Notes under the pieces: generated by a model | Seen by the model: only the letters and a program-made list of their open reading frames with translations | What the model was told of the DNA's origin: nothing | Database searches by the model: none | Program-made: the position numbers and the translations under genes | Part shown: positions 1 through 9,063 of the stretch, piece after piece | Layout: the number at the start of each line of letters is the position of its first letter | Position numbering within the stretch: position 1 is the first letter of the stretch | NCBI GenBank assembly: GCA_944326245.1 | Contig: CALVDF010000016.1 | Location: 1-62,949, forward strand | Origin: an uncultured Bacteroidales bacterium | GTDB taxonomy: Bacteria > Bacteroidota > Bacteroidia > Bacteroidales > UBA932 | DNA: 62,949 nt | Reading direction: 5' to 3'

Positions 1-10
1 GGAGTTGTAA

Positions 11-119
11 AGGCAGAATGTAAACCTACGCAGAACGCAGAAATAGAGACCGTTAGTGTTAAATGTGCATCAGGTGTCGGGTAATGATTTGGAAGTGCAT
101 CTATTTCTGCAATCTGCCT
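11..119. other. Nested inverted repeats, possible structured RNA or degenerate element
   Basis: No gene is supported in the first 360 bases. The stretch contains two nested perfect inverted repeats: AGGCAGA (11-17) with TCTGCCT (113-119), and GCAGAAATAGA (37-47) with TCTATTTCTGC (100-110). Together they could fold into a long interrupted stem. I do not recognise an RNA family, and the arms could equally be a remnant of a mobile element or chance. Confidence 0.25.
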
Positions 120-247
120 AAATCCGTTTTCCCGACCTTATGCCAATTTGTTCCATCCAAAGTCAAACTCTCTGACTGTCAGCGAGAATACTCAAATTTG
201 CTTTATTCTGCGTTTTATCCTATTATTTTTAAAGAAAAGAACTGCTC

Positions 248-394
248 ATGAGTGCAGTTGTCAAGGATTCCTTGACAACTGCCGCTGACGGTAAGCACTA
301 CCGGGTCAAGTACCTTCTGAAAGGCTACTCTGTAAACCAGCGTCTTAACCGTCTGGAGCAGTTACAGCAGCCGTATCAGCACATACCCGCCTAA
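248..394 (+). CDS. Possible 48-residue ORF, unrecognised
   Basis: An ATG-started frame of 48 codons ends at TAA 392-394 and overlaps the 3' end of crcB by about 30 bases tail to tail. The peptide (MSAVVKDSL... ending HIPA) reads like the start of a small basic protein but matches nothing I can name. The 29-bp palindrome at 254-282 lies inside its first codons, so the frame may be only a by-product of that element. Confidence 0.12.
   Translation: MSAVVKDSLTTAADGKHYRVKYLLKGYSVNQRLNRLEQLQQPYQHIPA
254..282. repeat. 29-bp perfect palindrome, terminator or operator
   Basis: Bases 254-267 (GCAGTTGTCAAGGA) are the exact reverse complement of 269-282, with a single T at the centre. It lies downstream of the minus-strand CAT-like/crcB pair, so it could form a strong terminator hairpin for that operon. 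On the minus strand the sequence after it is moderately T-rich but has no clean T-run. A dimeric-protein operator is the alternative. Confidence 0.5.
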
Positions 395-736
395 AGTAGC
401 CAGTATTCCACAGATTACGCTTCCGATAACGTACAGCAGGAACATCTGGATATTCCCGCCCTGGAGCATTGTCACAGCCTCATTGGAGAAGGTAGAAAAT
501 GTCGTGAAGCCACCGCACAGACCTGTCGTGAGCAGCAGGCACAGGGTGGAAGGAGCCTCGGAGTACTTGGAGAACAGGCCGTAGAGCAGACCGATCAGCA
601 GGCAGCCGGCGATATTGACTATGAAGGTGGCCGTCGGGAAGCCGCTCCCGCGGGGCGGAAGAGCCAGCGATACGAGATACCGCAGTATGCCGCCTGCACA
701 GCTGCCTAATCCGACGATAAGAATGGACTTGATCAT
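362..736 (-). CDS. crcB: CrcB/Fluc fluoride channel
   Basis: This is a 124-residue inner-membrane protein with four hydrophobic helices and the Fluc signatures: GSCAGGILRY near the N-terminus, FIVNIAGCLLIG in helix 2 and GGFTTFSTFSNE in helix 3. The family forms dual-topology dimeric channels that export fluoride. The ATG at 736 overlaps the stop codon of the upstream CAT-like gene (ATGA), so the two are translationally coupled. A longer frame upstream is out of frame with that gene and encodes arginine/proline-rich nonsense, which excludes an earlier start. I see no fluoride riboswitch in front of the operon. Confidence 0.93.
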   Translation of the reverse strand: MIKSILIVGLGSCAGGILRYLVSLALPPRGSGFPTATFIVNIAGCLLIGLLYGLFSKYSEAPSTLCLLLTTGLCGGFTTFSTFSNEAVTMLQGGNIQMFLLYVIGSVICGILATLGGYVLIRLL

Positions 737-1344
737 AGCAGTACGGCTTTCTGGAGACGGTCGAGGAACATTGCGGCGTGCGCTCCGTCCATCTGGGTGT
801 GGTGGAACTGGAATGAGACGGTCAGGGTCTTGCGGAAGAAATGCCGCCTGTACCGGCCCCATATCAGGAAAGGGTTGTTGAAGATACCGCTGTACATGCC
901 GACGGCCCCGTCTATATCGTACCGGGCGAGGGCGGAGGTGCCTATGACCATGCTGTCGGTGATGTCGTGGTTCCTGCATTTCTCCGCTACCTCCGCCGTC
1001 AGCCGCAGATAGTCCCGGTTGAACGCCGCCATGTCCTCCGACCAGGGGATGTCGCAGGAACTCACCTCACCCCGGCTGTCCGCAACAATAGTGTTCACGG
1101 CGATGGAATCATACTGCATCAGCTTCCGTCCGACCGGCAGCATGTAGAACTCCTTGATGCCGCTGGCCGCCCGTCCGACACACCAGCACATCAGCATATT
1201 CAGTTTCAGCCCTTTCCTCCGGCTGAACCGGACAAGCCTCGTAACATCCACTGTCTTTATCAGCGTGACCATCGGCATAGGCGCGTCCATCCACAGCCGG
1301 AACGCCTCGGCCCTTGTCGTTTCTTCGGGATTGATTTCTCTCAT
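733..1344 (-). CDS. Chloramphenicol acetyltransferase-like acyltransferase
   Basis: The 203-residue protein has the length and fold signature of the CatA family: a C-terminal FHHTQMDGAHAA stretch carries the catalytic HHxxxDG motif, and the body has the expected N-terminal sheet segments. CatA enzymes are cytosolic trimers that acetylate a small acceptor from acetyl-CoA. Many chromosomal Bacteroidetes members are not proven resistance enzymes, so the substrate is open. The stop overlaps the crcB start. A minus-strand promoter with a TAATTTTG -7 box lies at 1370-1377. Confidence 0.85.
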   Translation of the reverse strand: MREINPEETTRAEAFRLWMDAPMPMVTLIKTVDVTRLVRFSRRKGLKLNMLMCWCVGRAASGIKEFYMLPVGRKLMQYDSIAVNTIVADSRGEVSSCDIPWSEDMAAFNRDYLRLTAEVAEKCRNHDITDSMVIGTSALARYDIDGAVGMYSGIFNNPFLIWGRYRRHFFRKTLTVSFQFHHTQMDGAHAAMFLDRLQKAVLL

Positions 1345-1369
1345 TGTGATAATGATTTTTAAAGGGCGG

Positions 1370-1420
1370 CAAAATTACAATAATTTGGATTGCTGCAAAC
1401 TGTCTGATTTTATAAATTTG
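1370..1420. promoter_or_regulatory. Divergent Bacteroidetes promoters
   Basis: The short gap between the CAT-like gene and the FMN reductase carries two back-to-back TAnnTTTG boxes: TAATTTTG on the minus strand (1370-1377), with a TTTG at 1396-1399 as possible -33 element, and TAAATTTG on the plus strand (1413-1420). The two promoters overlap, so transcription of the two genes may be mutually exclusive or co-regulated. Confidence 0.6.
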
Positions 1421-1444
1421 CGTTGTATTAAAATTCAGGATACA

Positions 1445-2053
1445 ATGAAAGTACTTTTAATCAACGGAAGCCCGAGAAGCAACGGGAATACATTCACGGC
1501 CCTGAAGGAAGTGGCCGGGGCCCTTGAGGCGGAGGGTGTGGAAACTGAGATCGTGCCGATAGGGGCGAATGCCGTCCAGGGCTGCATCGCCTGCCGCAAG
1601 TGCGCGGAGCTGGGACGCTGCGTGTTCAATGACGGACTCTACAGCAGTATATGGGAAAAACTCCGGACGGCGGACGGTATCGTCATCGGCTCTCCGGTAT
1701 ATTACGCCGGGCCCAACGGCTCGCTCTGTGCCCTGCTGGACCGGCTCTTCTATTCCGCCTCGCAGCTGCTGGAGTACAAGCCGGCCGCAGCGGTGGCAGT
1801 CTGCCGCAGGGGAGGAGCCAGCGCGGCATTGGACCGTCTGAACAAATATTTTTCCATCAACAATATGCCGGTGGTCAGCTCCCAGTACTGGAATATCGCA
1901 TACGGCTCTCAGCCCGGCGAGGCGGCCCGGGATGCCGAGGGCATGCAGACCATGCGCACTCTCGGCCGCAACATGGCCTGGGTGCTGAAAGGCCTGAAGA
2001 CGCAGCCCCTGCCCAGGAAAGAGCCCGCCGTCAAGACCAATTTCGTCCGATAG
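1445..2053 (+). CDS. NADPH-dependent FMN reductase family flavoprotein
   Basis: This 202-residue cytosolic protein begins with the flavodoxin-like FMN-binding loop LLINGSPRSNGNT and carries a second loop SPVYYAGPNGSL that holds the flavin ring. A CxxCxxC-like cluster (GCIACRKCAELGRC, residues about 42-55) is typical of the iron-sulfur flavoprotein branch of this family. Such proteins move electrons from NAD(P)H or ferredoxin to quinones, azo or nitro compounds. The start at 1445 is chosen because homology begins there and the TAAATTTG box lies 24 bases upstream. Confidence 0.85.
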   Translation: MKVLLINGSPRSNGNTFTALKEVAGALEAEGVETEIVPIGANAVQGCIACRKCAELGRCVFNDGLYSSIWEKLRTADGIVIGSPVYYAGPNGSLCALLDRLFYSASQLLEYKPAAAVAVCRRGGASAALDRLNKYFSINNMPVVSSQYWNIAYGSQPGEAARDAEGMQTMRTLGRNMAWVLKGLKTQPLPRKEPAVKTNFVR

Positions 2054-2463
2054 TCAGTAAGCGGCGGAATCCGTAAAATGGGACTGAATGTCCTTACAGG
2101 CGGAAAGTCTGTAATGTAGGTAATCTGGCATTCTACTGAATGATAGTAAATTAGGCAGTTTTGACAGAAACAGACTGAAGAGTAGGACTTGAGCATGTGA
2201 ATCTAAACACCAGTCATAGAGGCACTGTAGCGGGGGTAGAGATTTTTTGACTCTCTTTATCAGGTTAGTCTGTAATTTTTGTACTGGGTGTAAGTGTTGG
2301 AAAATTAGTTTTCTATGTAAAATATGAGGGCAACAGACTGTCCGTTTCCACCCTCAGTCTGTTATTTCATATTCGGACTCAATTCGTTTAATTTCAGTAC
2401 TTTAGCACAAAAAGAGCAAAACAGACTCTTCGAAGCCGAAGCCATCCCGCTGCGGGTCTACGG
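2054..2463. other. Gene-free gap with one hairpin (2332-2363)
   Basis: No coding frame is convincing in this 410-base stretch between two genes whose 3' ends face each other. It holds a perfect 9-bp stem, AACAGACTG (2332-2340) with CAGTCTGTT (2355-2363), around a 14-base loop. That is a plausible bidirectional transcription end, although no long T-run follows. Confidence 0.4.
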
Positions 2464-3393
2464 CTATAGATTCTTGCTGCGACGGAAGGCACTGGGAGTA
2501 AGGCCTGATTCCTCCTTGAACCAGCGGCAGAAGAAGGATTCGTTGGGAAAATGCAGGGTGTCACTGACCTGACGGACGGAGAGGTCCGTGGAGTTGAGCA
2601 GGGCCTTGGCCTCGATGAGGACGCGCTCGCGGATGATGCGGCCGGGGCTTTTGCCGGAGGCGGCCTTGACCTGGCGGGCGAAGTACTTCGCGCAGACGCA
2701 GCGGCGGCCGGCGTAGAACCCGACGCTCCGCTCCTGAGTGCAGAATCTCTGGAGGTCGTCCATGAAATAGAGATACAGCTCATTGGCCCTGCCTCTTGCA
2801 TTTTCCCCTGAGGGAAATTCTTCCTTGATGCGTCCAGCGAAGGATGAGGTGGATATCTGCAGGAAGCCCCTGACCACATCCCCTCTGAACCGCTGCTCAG
2901 TGAACCGGTATATCCCCTTTACGGCCCTGTACAGCCGGATATAGTTGTGCATAGCCTCCTCTTCCAGATGCACCGTTACTGGAAAAGCCCGGTGTTGGAT
3001 GAGCGAGGACACCTCCGACGTGGAGCGTTGCAGGTATTCTACGTCATGCCCGTCAGTGAAGGCCATTGCTATGATTTTCAGATCGGAAGAGCACATCATG
3101 GCCTCTACGACCGAGCCGTTCTGCACTATCAGGGCATCGCCTGTCGAAACCTGGTACTGTCTGCCGTTGACTGAAGACGTCAGCTGTCCGCGCACCACTA
3201 CGACAGCGGCTGTAAATGAGAGCTTGTAGGGGAATCGATTGATATCCTGCTGTGCCTCCCCGTCCTGGGCATACGAGGCGAGAGTCCGGTCATCATCCAG
3301 ATTGTCATCCAGGAAGATGTCCCGGTCTATGGCAAGGCTCTTTCCGAATTCGTGGAACAGCTCGAGACGTATCAGCGGCAGTGTCTTTTTCAT
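2464..3393 (-). CDS. AraC-family transcriptional regulator
   Basis: The 309-residue protein has an N-terminal cupin-like sensing domain of about 190 residues and a C-terminal double helix-turn-helix domain. The second helix pair reads LSVRQVSDTLHFPNESFFCRWFKEE, followed by the conserved G.TPSAFR. This layout is the common Bacteroidetes AraC type that binds a small ligand and activates nearby genes. Its target is not evident: the downstream neighbour is gene-free and the upstream neighbour is a Fic protein only 6 bases away, so the two may share a transcript. Confidence 0.88.
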   Translation of the reverse strand: MKKTLPLIRLELFHEFGKSLAIDRDIFLDDNLDDDRTLASYAQDGEAQQDINRFPYKLSFTAAVVVVRGQLTSSVNGRQYQVSTGDALIVQNGSVVEAMMCSSDLKIIAMAFTDGHDVEYLQRSTSEVSSLIQHRAFPVTVHLEEEAMHNYIRLYRAVKGIYRFTEQRFRGDVVRGFLQISTSSFAGRIKEEFPSGENARGRANELYLYFMDDLQRFCTQERSVGFYAGRRCVCAKYFARQVKAASGKSPGRIIRERVLIEAKALLNSTDLSVRQVSDTLHFPNESFFCRWFKEESGLTPSAFRRSKNL

Positions 3394-3398
3394 GAGAA

Positions 3399-4292
3399 TC
3401 AGTCATTCTGTTCGTAATAATAAGAGTAGTCTATTCCCTTCATAAACATCTCGCGGTCATCAATCTTAGTGGTCAATGCAGGCTTTACTAAGGCTTTGAT
3501 GTGAGTGCTGTCCGTCACACTCTCACGCATGGCTGCCAAATATTCGTTCTTATCTATCTGGCTCCAATCCACACACCTTTTGAGTGACCGTTTTAGCATC
3601 AAGTCGAGCCAAATACGGGTAGCACGGCCATTTCCTTCCATGAAAGGATGGGCTACATTCATCTCGATATATTTGTCCATAATCTCATCGAAAGTGGTTT
3701 CCGGCATACGCTCAATGACTTGGAGTGTTTCGGGGAAATGCAGGCAATTTGCAAACGTAAATCCTCCTTTTGAGATATTCTTTGTGCGTACCTGTCCAGC
3801 AAAATCGTATAACCCTCCAAAGATATAGGCATGAATCTGTTGCAGACACTTTAAACTGCCGGGTTCAAGAGTGCGCAACAGGCCGCTTTCATATAACTGA
3901 TAGGCCTTTTTCCGGCTTTGGCCGTCCAATGTGTTGTCGCTGTAGGTGAACCAATCGAGGAATTCGTTTGCCCTGTTATTGGGATAATGTTTAGCCAGTA
4001 GGGCTACATTCTCACTATTAAGCACATCTGCCACACGTGATTTCCCATCCGGAGCTTCAAATTTGAACCTGTGAGTGTCACTCACGAGTTGAATGCCTTC
4101 CTGCTTCAGCTTCCGCTTCAGCCATCGCCAATAGTTTCCAGCCTTCGTATAATCCGGCTCATTATTGATAGCCCGGACAATATCGGTCGCCGAGAACCAC
4201 CAGCAGTTATTCTCATCATCCCATACAGCCCGCACTTCCCGATCATTAAAGAAACGGATGGATTTCTTTGGTTGTCTTTTTATCTCTTCCAT
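3399..4292 (-). CDS. Bro-N/Fic fusion protein (putative AMPylator toxin)
   Basis: Residues 10-115 resemble the Bro-N/phage-antirepressor DNA-binding domain (WWFSATDIVRAI, YWRWLKRKLKQ). Residues 140-260 form a Fic domain with the catalytic HPFMEGNGRATR motif at 215-226. Fic enzymes usually transfer AMP to a hydroxyl on a target protein. The C-terminus ends SYYYEQND, which fits the class III self-inhibitory motif (S/T)xxxE(G/N) except that Q replaces G/N. The start at 4292 lies five bases after a TAAATTTG box (4298-4305), so the mRNA is probably leaderless or nearly so. A self-regulating toxin or stress switch is likely, but the target is unknown. Confidence 0.85.
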   Translation of the reverse strand: MEEIKRQPKKSIRFFNDREVRAVWDDENNCWWFSATDIVRAINNEPDYTKAGNYWRWLKRKLKQEGIQLVSDTHRFKFEAPDGKSRVADVLNSENVALLAKHYPNNRANEFLDWFTYSDNTLDGQSRKKAYQLYESGLLRTLEPGSLKCLQQIHAYIFGGLYDFAGQVRTKNISKGGFTFANCLHFPETLQVIERMPETTFDEIMDKYIEMNVAHPFMEGNGRATRIWLDLMLKRSLKRCVDWSQIDKNEYLAAMRESVTDSTHIKALVKPALTTKIDDREMFMKGIDYSYYYEQND

Positions 4293-4374
4293 AAATGCAA
4301 ATTTAGCAAAAAGTTCCAAACAGGACAATTTTAGTATCATCAAGACAATGTAATATGTCCTGATTGGCAGATAA

Positions 4375-6030
<1,656 letters not shown>

Positions 6031-6058
6031 ATCTACTCTCATTCCATAATATTTCCGG

Positions 6059-6130
6059 ATCACCGGAGAGGCACATGGCCAGTATCTGTCGTCGGCCGTG
6101 GTGGTTTTAGTGTTCAGCTTCTCCGGTGAT
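6059..6130. terminator. Inverted repeat between convergent genes
   Basis: ATCACCGGAGA (6059-6069) is the exact reverse complement of TCTCCGGTGAT (6120-6130). The pair sits at the meeting point of the acyl-CoA synthetase and the MscS gene and overlaps the last codons of the latter. The 50-base spacer is long for an intrinsic terminator, so this call is tentative. Confidence 0.35.
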
Positions 6131-7262
6131 TCTTTATATCCTCACCTGTAGGTTTCTGGAAAAGGCGCAGGCCGAACCGGGGCAGAGTGGCGATGATGTG
6201 CTCGATGATGTCGGCTGCGATATGCTCGTGGGCGACCCAGTCTTTCTCGCGGGTGAAGAAGTAGAGCTGTATCGGCAGACCTTCAGATGTGGGCTCGAGC
6301 TGACGCACGAGGATGCGGAGATCGGTGTTGACCTGGGCGAGGGTACGGAGATAATGCTCGGTGGCGGTACGGAAGAGACCGAGGTTCACCGAGTTGCTGT
6401 CCAGTGCCCTGCCATCGGCCCATGCTTCCGAGGAGAAGAGTTCCAGCTCTTCCGGGGTGCAGAACCGGATGGAATTCACGTCGATATTGAGGGAACGGGC
6501 TACTCGGCGGCCGTCGCTCTCGCGCATGCCGCGCCAGTTCTGGAACGAATCGCTGACCAGAGCGTATGGCGGAACGGTTACTATCGTATTGTCCCAGTTG
6601 CGGACCTTGACCGTGTTCAGGGTCACTTCCTCCACCGTACCGTTGACACCGTATTTCTCCATGACTATCCAGTCTCCCGGACGCAGCATATCGTGGGCCG
6701 AGAGCTGGATGCCCGCCACCAGGCCGAGGATTGTATCCTTGAAAATCAGCATCAGCACCGCAGCCGACGCGCCGAGTCCTGCCAGCAGGGTAGTGAAGTC
6801 CCTTTCCAGCAGCACGCCCAACGTCAGGATTACAGCCACGCAGACTACGAGGACCTTCAGCATCTGGTAGACCCCTTTCATGGGCTTGTCCCTGAGGAGG
6901 TCGGAATCGCTGGAGATGGCGTACAGGGAGGAAATGAACTCGTTGATCAGGCGGGTCCCGATGACGATAAGATAGATATAGAGTGCCTTGGTAACGAAGG
7001 AAGTCCAGTTCTGGCCTGGATAGAGCAGCGGCAGGGCGACGAGAAAAGTCACCGGCGGTATCAGATGGAAAATGTTGTGCAGGACCTTTCCTCCGGTCAG
7101 ATAGTTGTCCCACTTGAACGCAGTCCTGGCCGCAATCTTCCTTATCACCGGGATCAACAGCTTGCAGCACAGAAAGTCCACGAGATACGCCGCGACCACC
7201 AGAGCGCAGGAGATGATCACCCGCATCTGCTCACTGAGATTCAATAATGCTTCTTGTTCCAT
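6114..7262 (-). CDS. YbdG-type MscS mechanosensitive channel
   Basis: This 382-residue inner-membrane protein has five hydrophobic helices in its first half, then the MscS pore helix (LLAGLGASAAVLMLIFKDTILGLVAGIQL, around 165-192) and the soluble beta domain (LRPGDWIVMEKYGVNGTVEEV). Length and the extended C-terminal domain match the YbdG branch, which opens under mild osmotic downshock. It starts two bases after the SMR transporter stop codon, so the two genes form an operon driven from the promoter at 7618-7625. Confidence 0.9.
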   Translation of the reverse strand: MEQEALLNLSEQMRVIISCALVVAAYLVDFLCCKLLIPVIRKIAARTAFKWDNYLTGGKVLHNIFHLIPPVTFLVALPLLYPGQNWTSFVTKALYIYLIVIGTRLINEFISSLYAISSDSDLLRDKPMKGVYQMLKVLVVCVAVILTLGVLLERDFTTLLAGLGASAAVLMLIFKDTILGLVAGIQLSAHDMLRPGDWIVMEKYGVNGTVEEVTLNTVKVRNWDNTIVTVPPYALVSDSFQNWRGMRESDGRRVARSLNIDVNSIRFCTPEELELFSSEAWADGRALDSNSVNLGLFRTATEHYLRTLAQVNTDLRILVRQLEPTSEGLPIQLYFFTREKDWVAHEHIAADIIEHIIATLPRFGLRLFQKPTGEDIKNHRRS

Positions 7263-7264
7263 AC

Positions 7265-7591
7265 TCAGTGGGATACTATCTTGAGTCCGATAATGGAGAG
7301 GATGAGGGTAGTGATGAAGAACAGACGCAGAAATGTCGCAGGCTCATGTAAAAATATGATGCCGAGAATCACCGTACACACTGCCCCTATGCCGGTCCAT
7401 ATCGGATATGCCGTACCGATGGGAATGGTCTGCACCGCCTTGGCCAGGAGGGTCATACTGGCTATAAGACACAGCAGGAAACCGGCTCCCCACAGCCACC
7501 ACGCGGTGCCCGAAACCTCTTTCATCTTTCCCAAGCAGAAAGCGAATCCGGACTCGAAAAGTCCTGCAACGAAAAGAATAATCCAGTTCAT
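7265..7591 (-). CDS. SMR-family transporter, SugE/Gdx-like
   Basis: The 108-residue protein has four transmembrane helices and the SMR hallmarks: the membrane glutamate in AGLFESGFAF and the helix-2/3 region TIPIGTAYPIWTGIGAV, which is closer to SugE/Gdx than to EmrE. Gdx proteins export guanidinium, while other SMRs export quaternary ammonium compounds. The start at 7591 is preferred over an upstream start because homology begins there. No guanidine riboswitch can be seen between the promoter and the ATG. Confidence 0.85.
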   Translation of the reverse strand: MNWIILFVAGLFESGFAFCLGKMKEVSGTAWWLWGAGFLLCLIASMTLLAKAVQTIPIGTAYPIWTGIGAVCTVILGIIFLHEPATFLRLFFITTLILSIIGLKIVSH

Positions 7592-7617
7592 ATATCCGTG
7601 AATTTTATTTTGCGGTG

Positions 7618-7625
7618 CAAAAGTA
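7618..7625 (-). promoter_or_regulatory. TAnnTTTG promoter box of SMR-mscS operon
   Basis: The minus strand reads TACTTTTG here, 26 bases before the SMR start codon, which matches the Bacteroidetes sigma-ABfr -7 box. No clear -33 element was identified. Confidence 0.5.
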
Positions 7626-8017
7626 CACTTTATGTCGGAAACTTCTCTTACCATTTGGAAAAATCCTTAACGGTAAGTACGCGAGCGGTGTGTTTTTACA
7701 GTCTTGTGATAATCAGATAGTTGCAGACAGGCGGTGAACTTTTCGCGCTGTCACAACCAGCCGAAAAGCACGCACTATAATCATAATATCGTGTAAATCA
7801 GTGTATTACAATTTTGGGATGCTGCAGTACTTACAGTTGACAACAGTACTGGATTGCCCGCATCAGATACAGAATACAAACAAGATAGATTTTTGTTGGA
7901 TGATTTTATGTATGTGATTGATAGTCTGTATTTTTAAATCTTGTTGAGATAGGTTTTTCTATTGCCTTGATAGTGAATACCGGGAGATATTCCGTAATTT
8001 TGCAAAAACACATAATT
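7626..8017. other. Intergenic gap with hairpin and a plus-strand promoter
   Basis: No gene is seen here. A 7-bp stem, CAGTACT (7825-7831) with AGTACTG (7845-7851), may be a weak hairpin or operator. A plus-strand TAATTTTG box at 7995-8002 lies 15 bases before the ATG at 8018 and is the likely promoter of the HTH gene. Confidence 0.4.
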
Positions 8018-8551
8018 ATGAAGATTAAGATTTTTAATGCTCCGGGGGATTTAAAACTGTTTAGAGGCCGGCTTTTTAATTTCAGGTTAATAGGGAACAT
8101 ACGTTTTGGCATGTACAAAGAAATCTCGTACAATGACATTAAGTCGTTCATTCAGGATTTCAGGGCTTTCCGAAAACACAGCACGGAAAGACCGCCGCTG
8201 CCTGAAGGTTCGGACTTCGCTATTCTGGAAAGGCTTTGCGAGCAGTACTATGTCTATGAGAGTACGGACAGGCTTAGGGACGGAATTGTTCGGGAGGTAG
8301 AGGGGATAATCGACAGGCTGCGGCATGACGGGAAGGCTCTGCAGGCTTTGGAAGACTGGCTGAATGCCTCACAGGACGGGATAGTAGCAAAAGTCAGGGA
8401 GAAGCATCCGGAACTTACAGAACAGGACATCCGGCTGTTTTGCTACCTCTCGGCCGGCTTTACCCCGACAATGATATCTGTCCTGCTGGGCAAAGACAAA
8501 AGCGTGGTGTACAACCGTACTTCACGCCTTAAAGCCAAGCTGAAGGAATGA
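8018..8551 (+). CDS. Small regulator with Bacteroidales LuxR-like C-terminal HTH
   Basis: The 177-residue protein ends with LTEQDIRLFCYLSAGFTPTMISVLLGKDKSVVYNRTSRLKAKL, the helix-turn-helix tail found on many Bacteroidales TPR or sensor-type regulators. Here it is joined only to a short, mostly helical N-terminal region with no signal peptide, TPR or membrane segment. It may be a complete small DNA-binding protein or the C-terminal remnant of a larger one-component regulator. The presence of its own promoter argues for a functional gene. It ends one base before the convergent gene at 8553. Confidence 0.6.
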   Translation: MKIKIFNAPGDLKLFRGRLFNFRLIGNIRFGMYKEISYNDIKSFIQDFRAFRKHSTERPPLPEGSDFAILERLCEQYYVYESTDRLRDGIVREVEGIIDRLRHDGKALQALEDWLNASQDGIVAKVREKHPELTEQDIRLFCYLSAGFTPTMISVLLGKDKSVVYNRTSRLKAKLKE

Positions 8552-8552
8552 T

Positions 8553-8933
8553 TTACTGGAAATCGGAGAAATCCGCCGTGGAGTAGGCGGCCTGTGTACC
8601 GGCGGCGAGTTTATCGGAAAGATCTGTCAGTGATTGCCTGCGCCGGTCGTTTTCAGGCAGAGAGGCCGCCATGCTGTCAATTACGCCACGCAACCTTATA
8701 AGCAGGTCATAATCAAAACCCTTGGTCTGCAATTCCTTGATCACCGTTTCAGCATCTGCGGAGGCTAGCATATCTATGTCGAGGTCTAGTTCGTCCTTAA
8801 GTTCTCCGCATATCTGCTGGATGGCAGAGCCGGTGTCTCCGCCGGACCGTAATCCGAGCAGGGTGCTCAGCATCCGTCCGAGCAAAATGCCGATCTGCTC
8901 AATCTGCCGTTTGATATAGTCCCGTTGTTCCAT
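8553..8933 (-). CDS. Small helical hypothetical protein
   Basis: A 126-residue protein, acidic and predicted all-helical, with no signal peptide or membrane segment. The start MEQRDYIKRQIEQIGILLGRML resembles short uncharacterised Firmicutes/Bacteroidetes proteins that begin with an IKRQIEQLG helix. I cannot assign a function. Its ATG follows three bases after the stop codon of the acetyltransferase remnant in the left 60-bp repeat. This suggests that it once sat directly behind the acetyltransferase gene now found at 10133-10693. Confidence 0.6.
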   Translation of the reverse strand: MEQRDYIKRQIEQIGILLGRMLSTLLGLRSGGDTGSAIQQICGELKDELDLDIDMLASADAETVIKELQTKGFDYDLLIRLRGVIDSMAASLPENDRRRQSLTDLSDKLAAGTQAAYSTADFSDFQ

Positions 8934-8993
8934 GTTTACAGCAGTTTTTCGTAGGCCATGCGCTCGCCGGCATCGTAGCGGATGCGGCCGCAG
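8934..8993. repeat. 60-bp direct repeat, left copy
   Basis: This stretch matches 10131-10190 at 58 of 60 positions. It contains the last codons and stop of the acetyltransferase gene. The two copies bracket rhuM and look like the product of an insertion that duplicated the end of the neighbouring gene. Confidence 0.85.
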
Positions 8994-9037
8994 AGGAACG
9001 GGCGGAAGAAATTATCTATATTATTCTGTTGCATCAT
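8936..9037 (-). pseudogene. Acetyltransferase 3'-end remnant
   Basis: A 33-codon frame ends CGRIRYDAGERMAYEKLL, which is the same C-terminus as the intact GNAT protein at 10133-10693 (CGRIRYDAGERMAYEKQL). Only about 18 codons are homologous; the preceding NNIDNFFRPFL is a scrambled, shortened echo of the parent's NYDNFYMQRVF region. It is a fragment, not a functional acetyltransferase, although it could still be translated. Confidence 0.7.
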
Positions 9038-9063
9038 TGTTGCTGTCTTCCCAGAGCTGCCTC

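Noticed and set aside
248..394. FeoA-like protein start
   Set aside because: A weak resemblance in KYLLKGYSVNQRLNRLE is not backed by the remaining FeoA motifs. The frame ends after 48 codons and overlaps crcB.
733..1344. Acquired chloramphenicol resistance gene
   Set aside because: It is coupled to crcB, matches the host's base composition and has no mobile-element flank, so a chromosomal CAT-like enzyme of unknown substrate is more likely.
6126..7247. A 373-codon plus-strand frame opposite the MscS gene
   Set aside because: It is a shadow of an intact channel gene, rich in His/Gln/Asp as expected for antisense of hydrophobic coding sequence.
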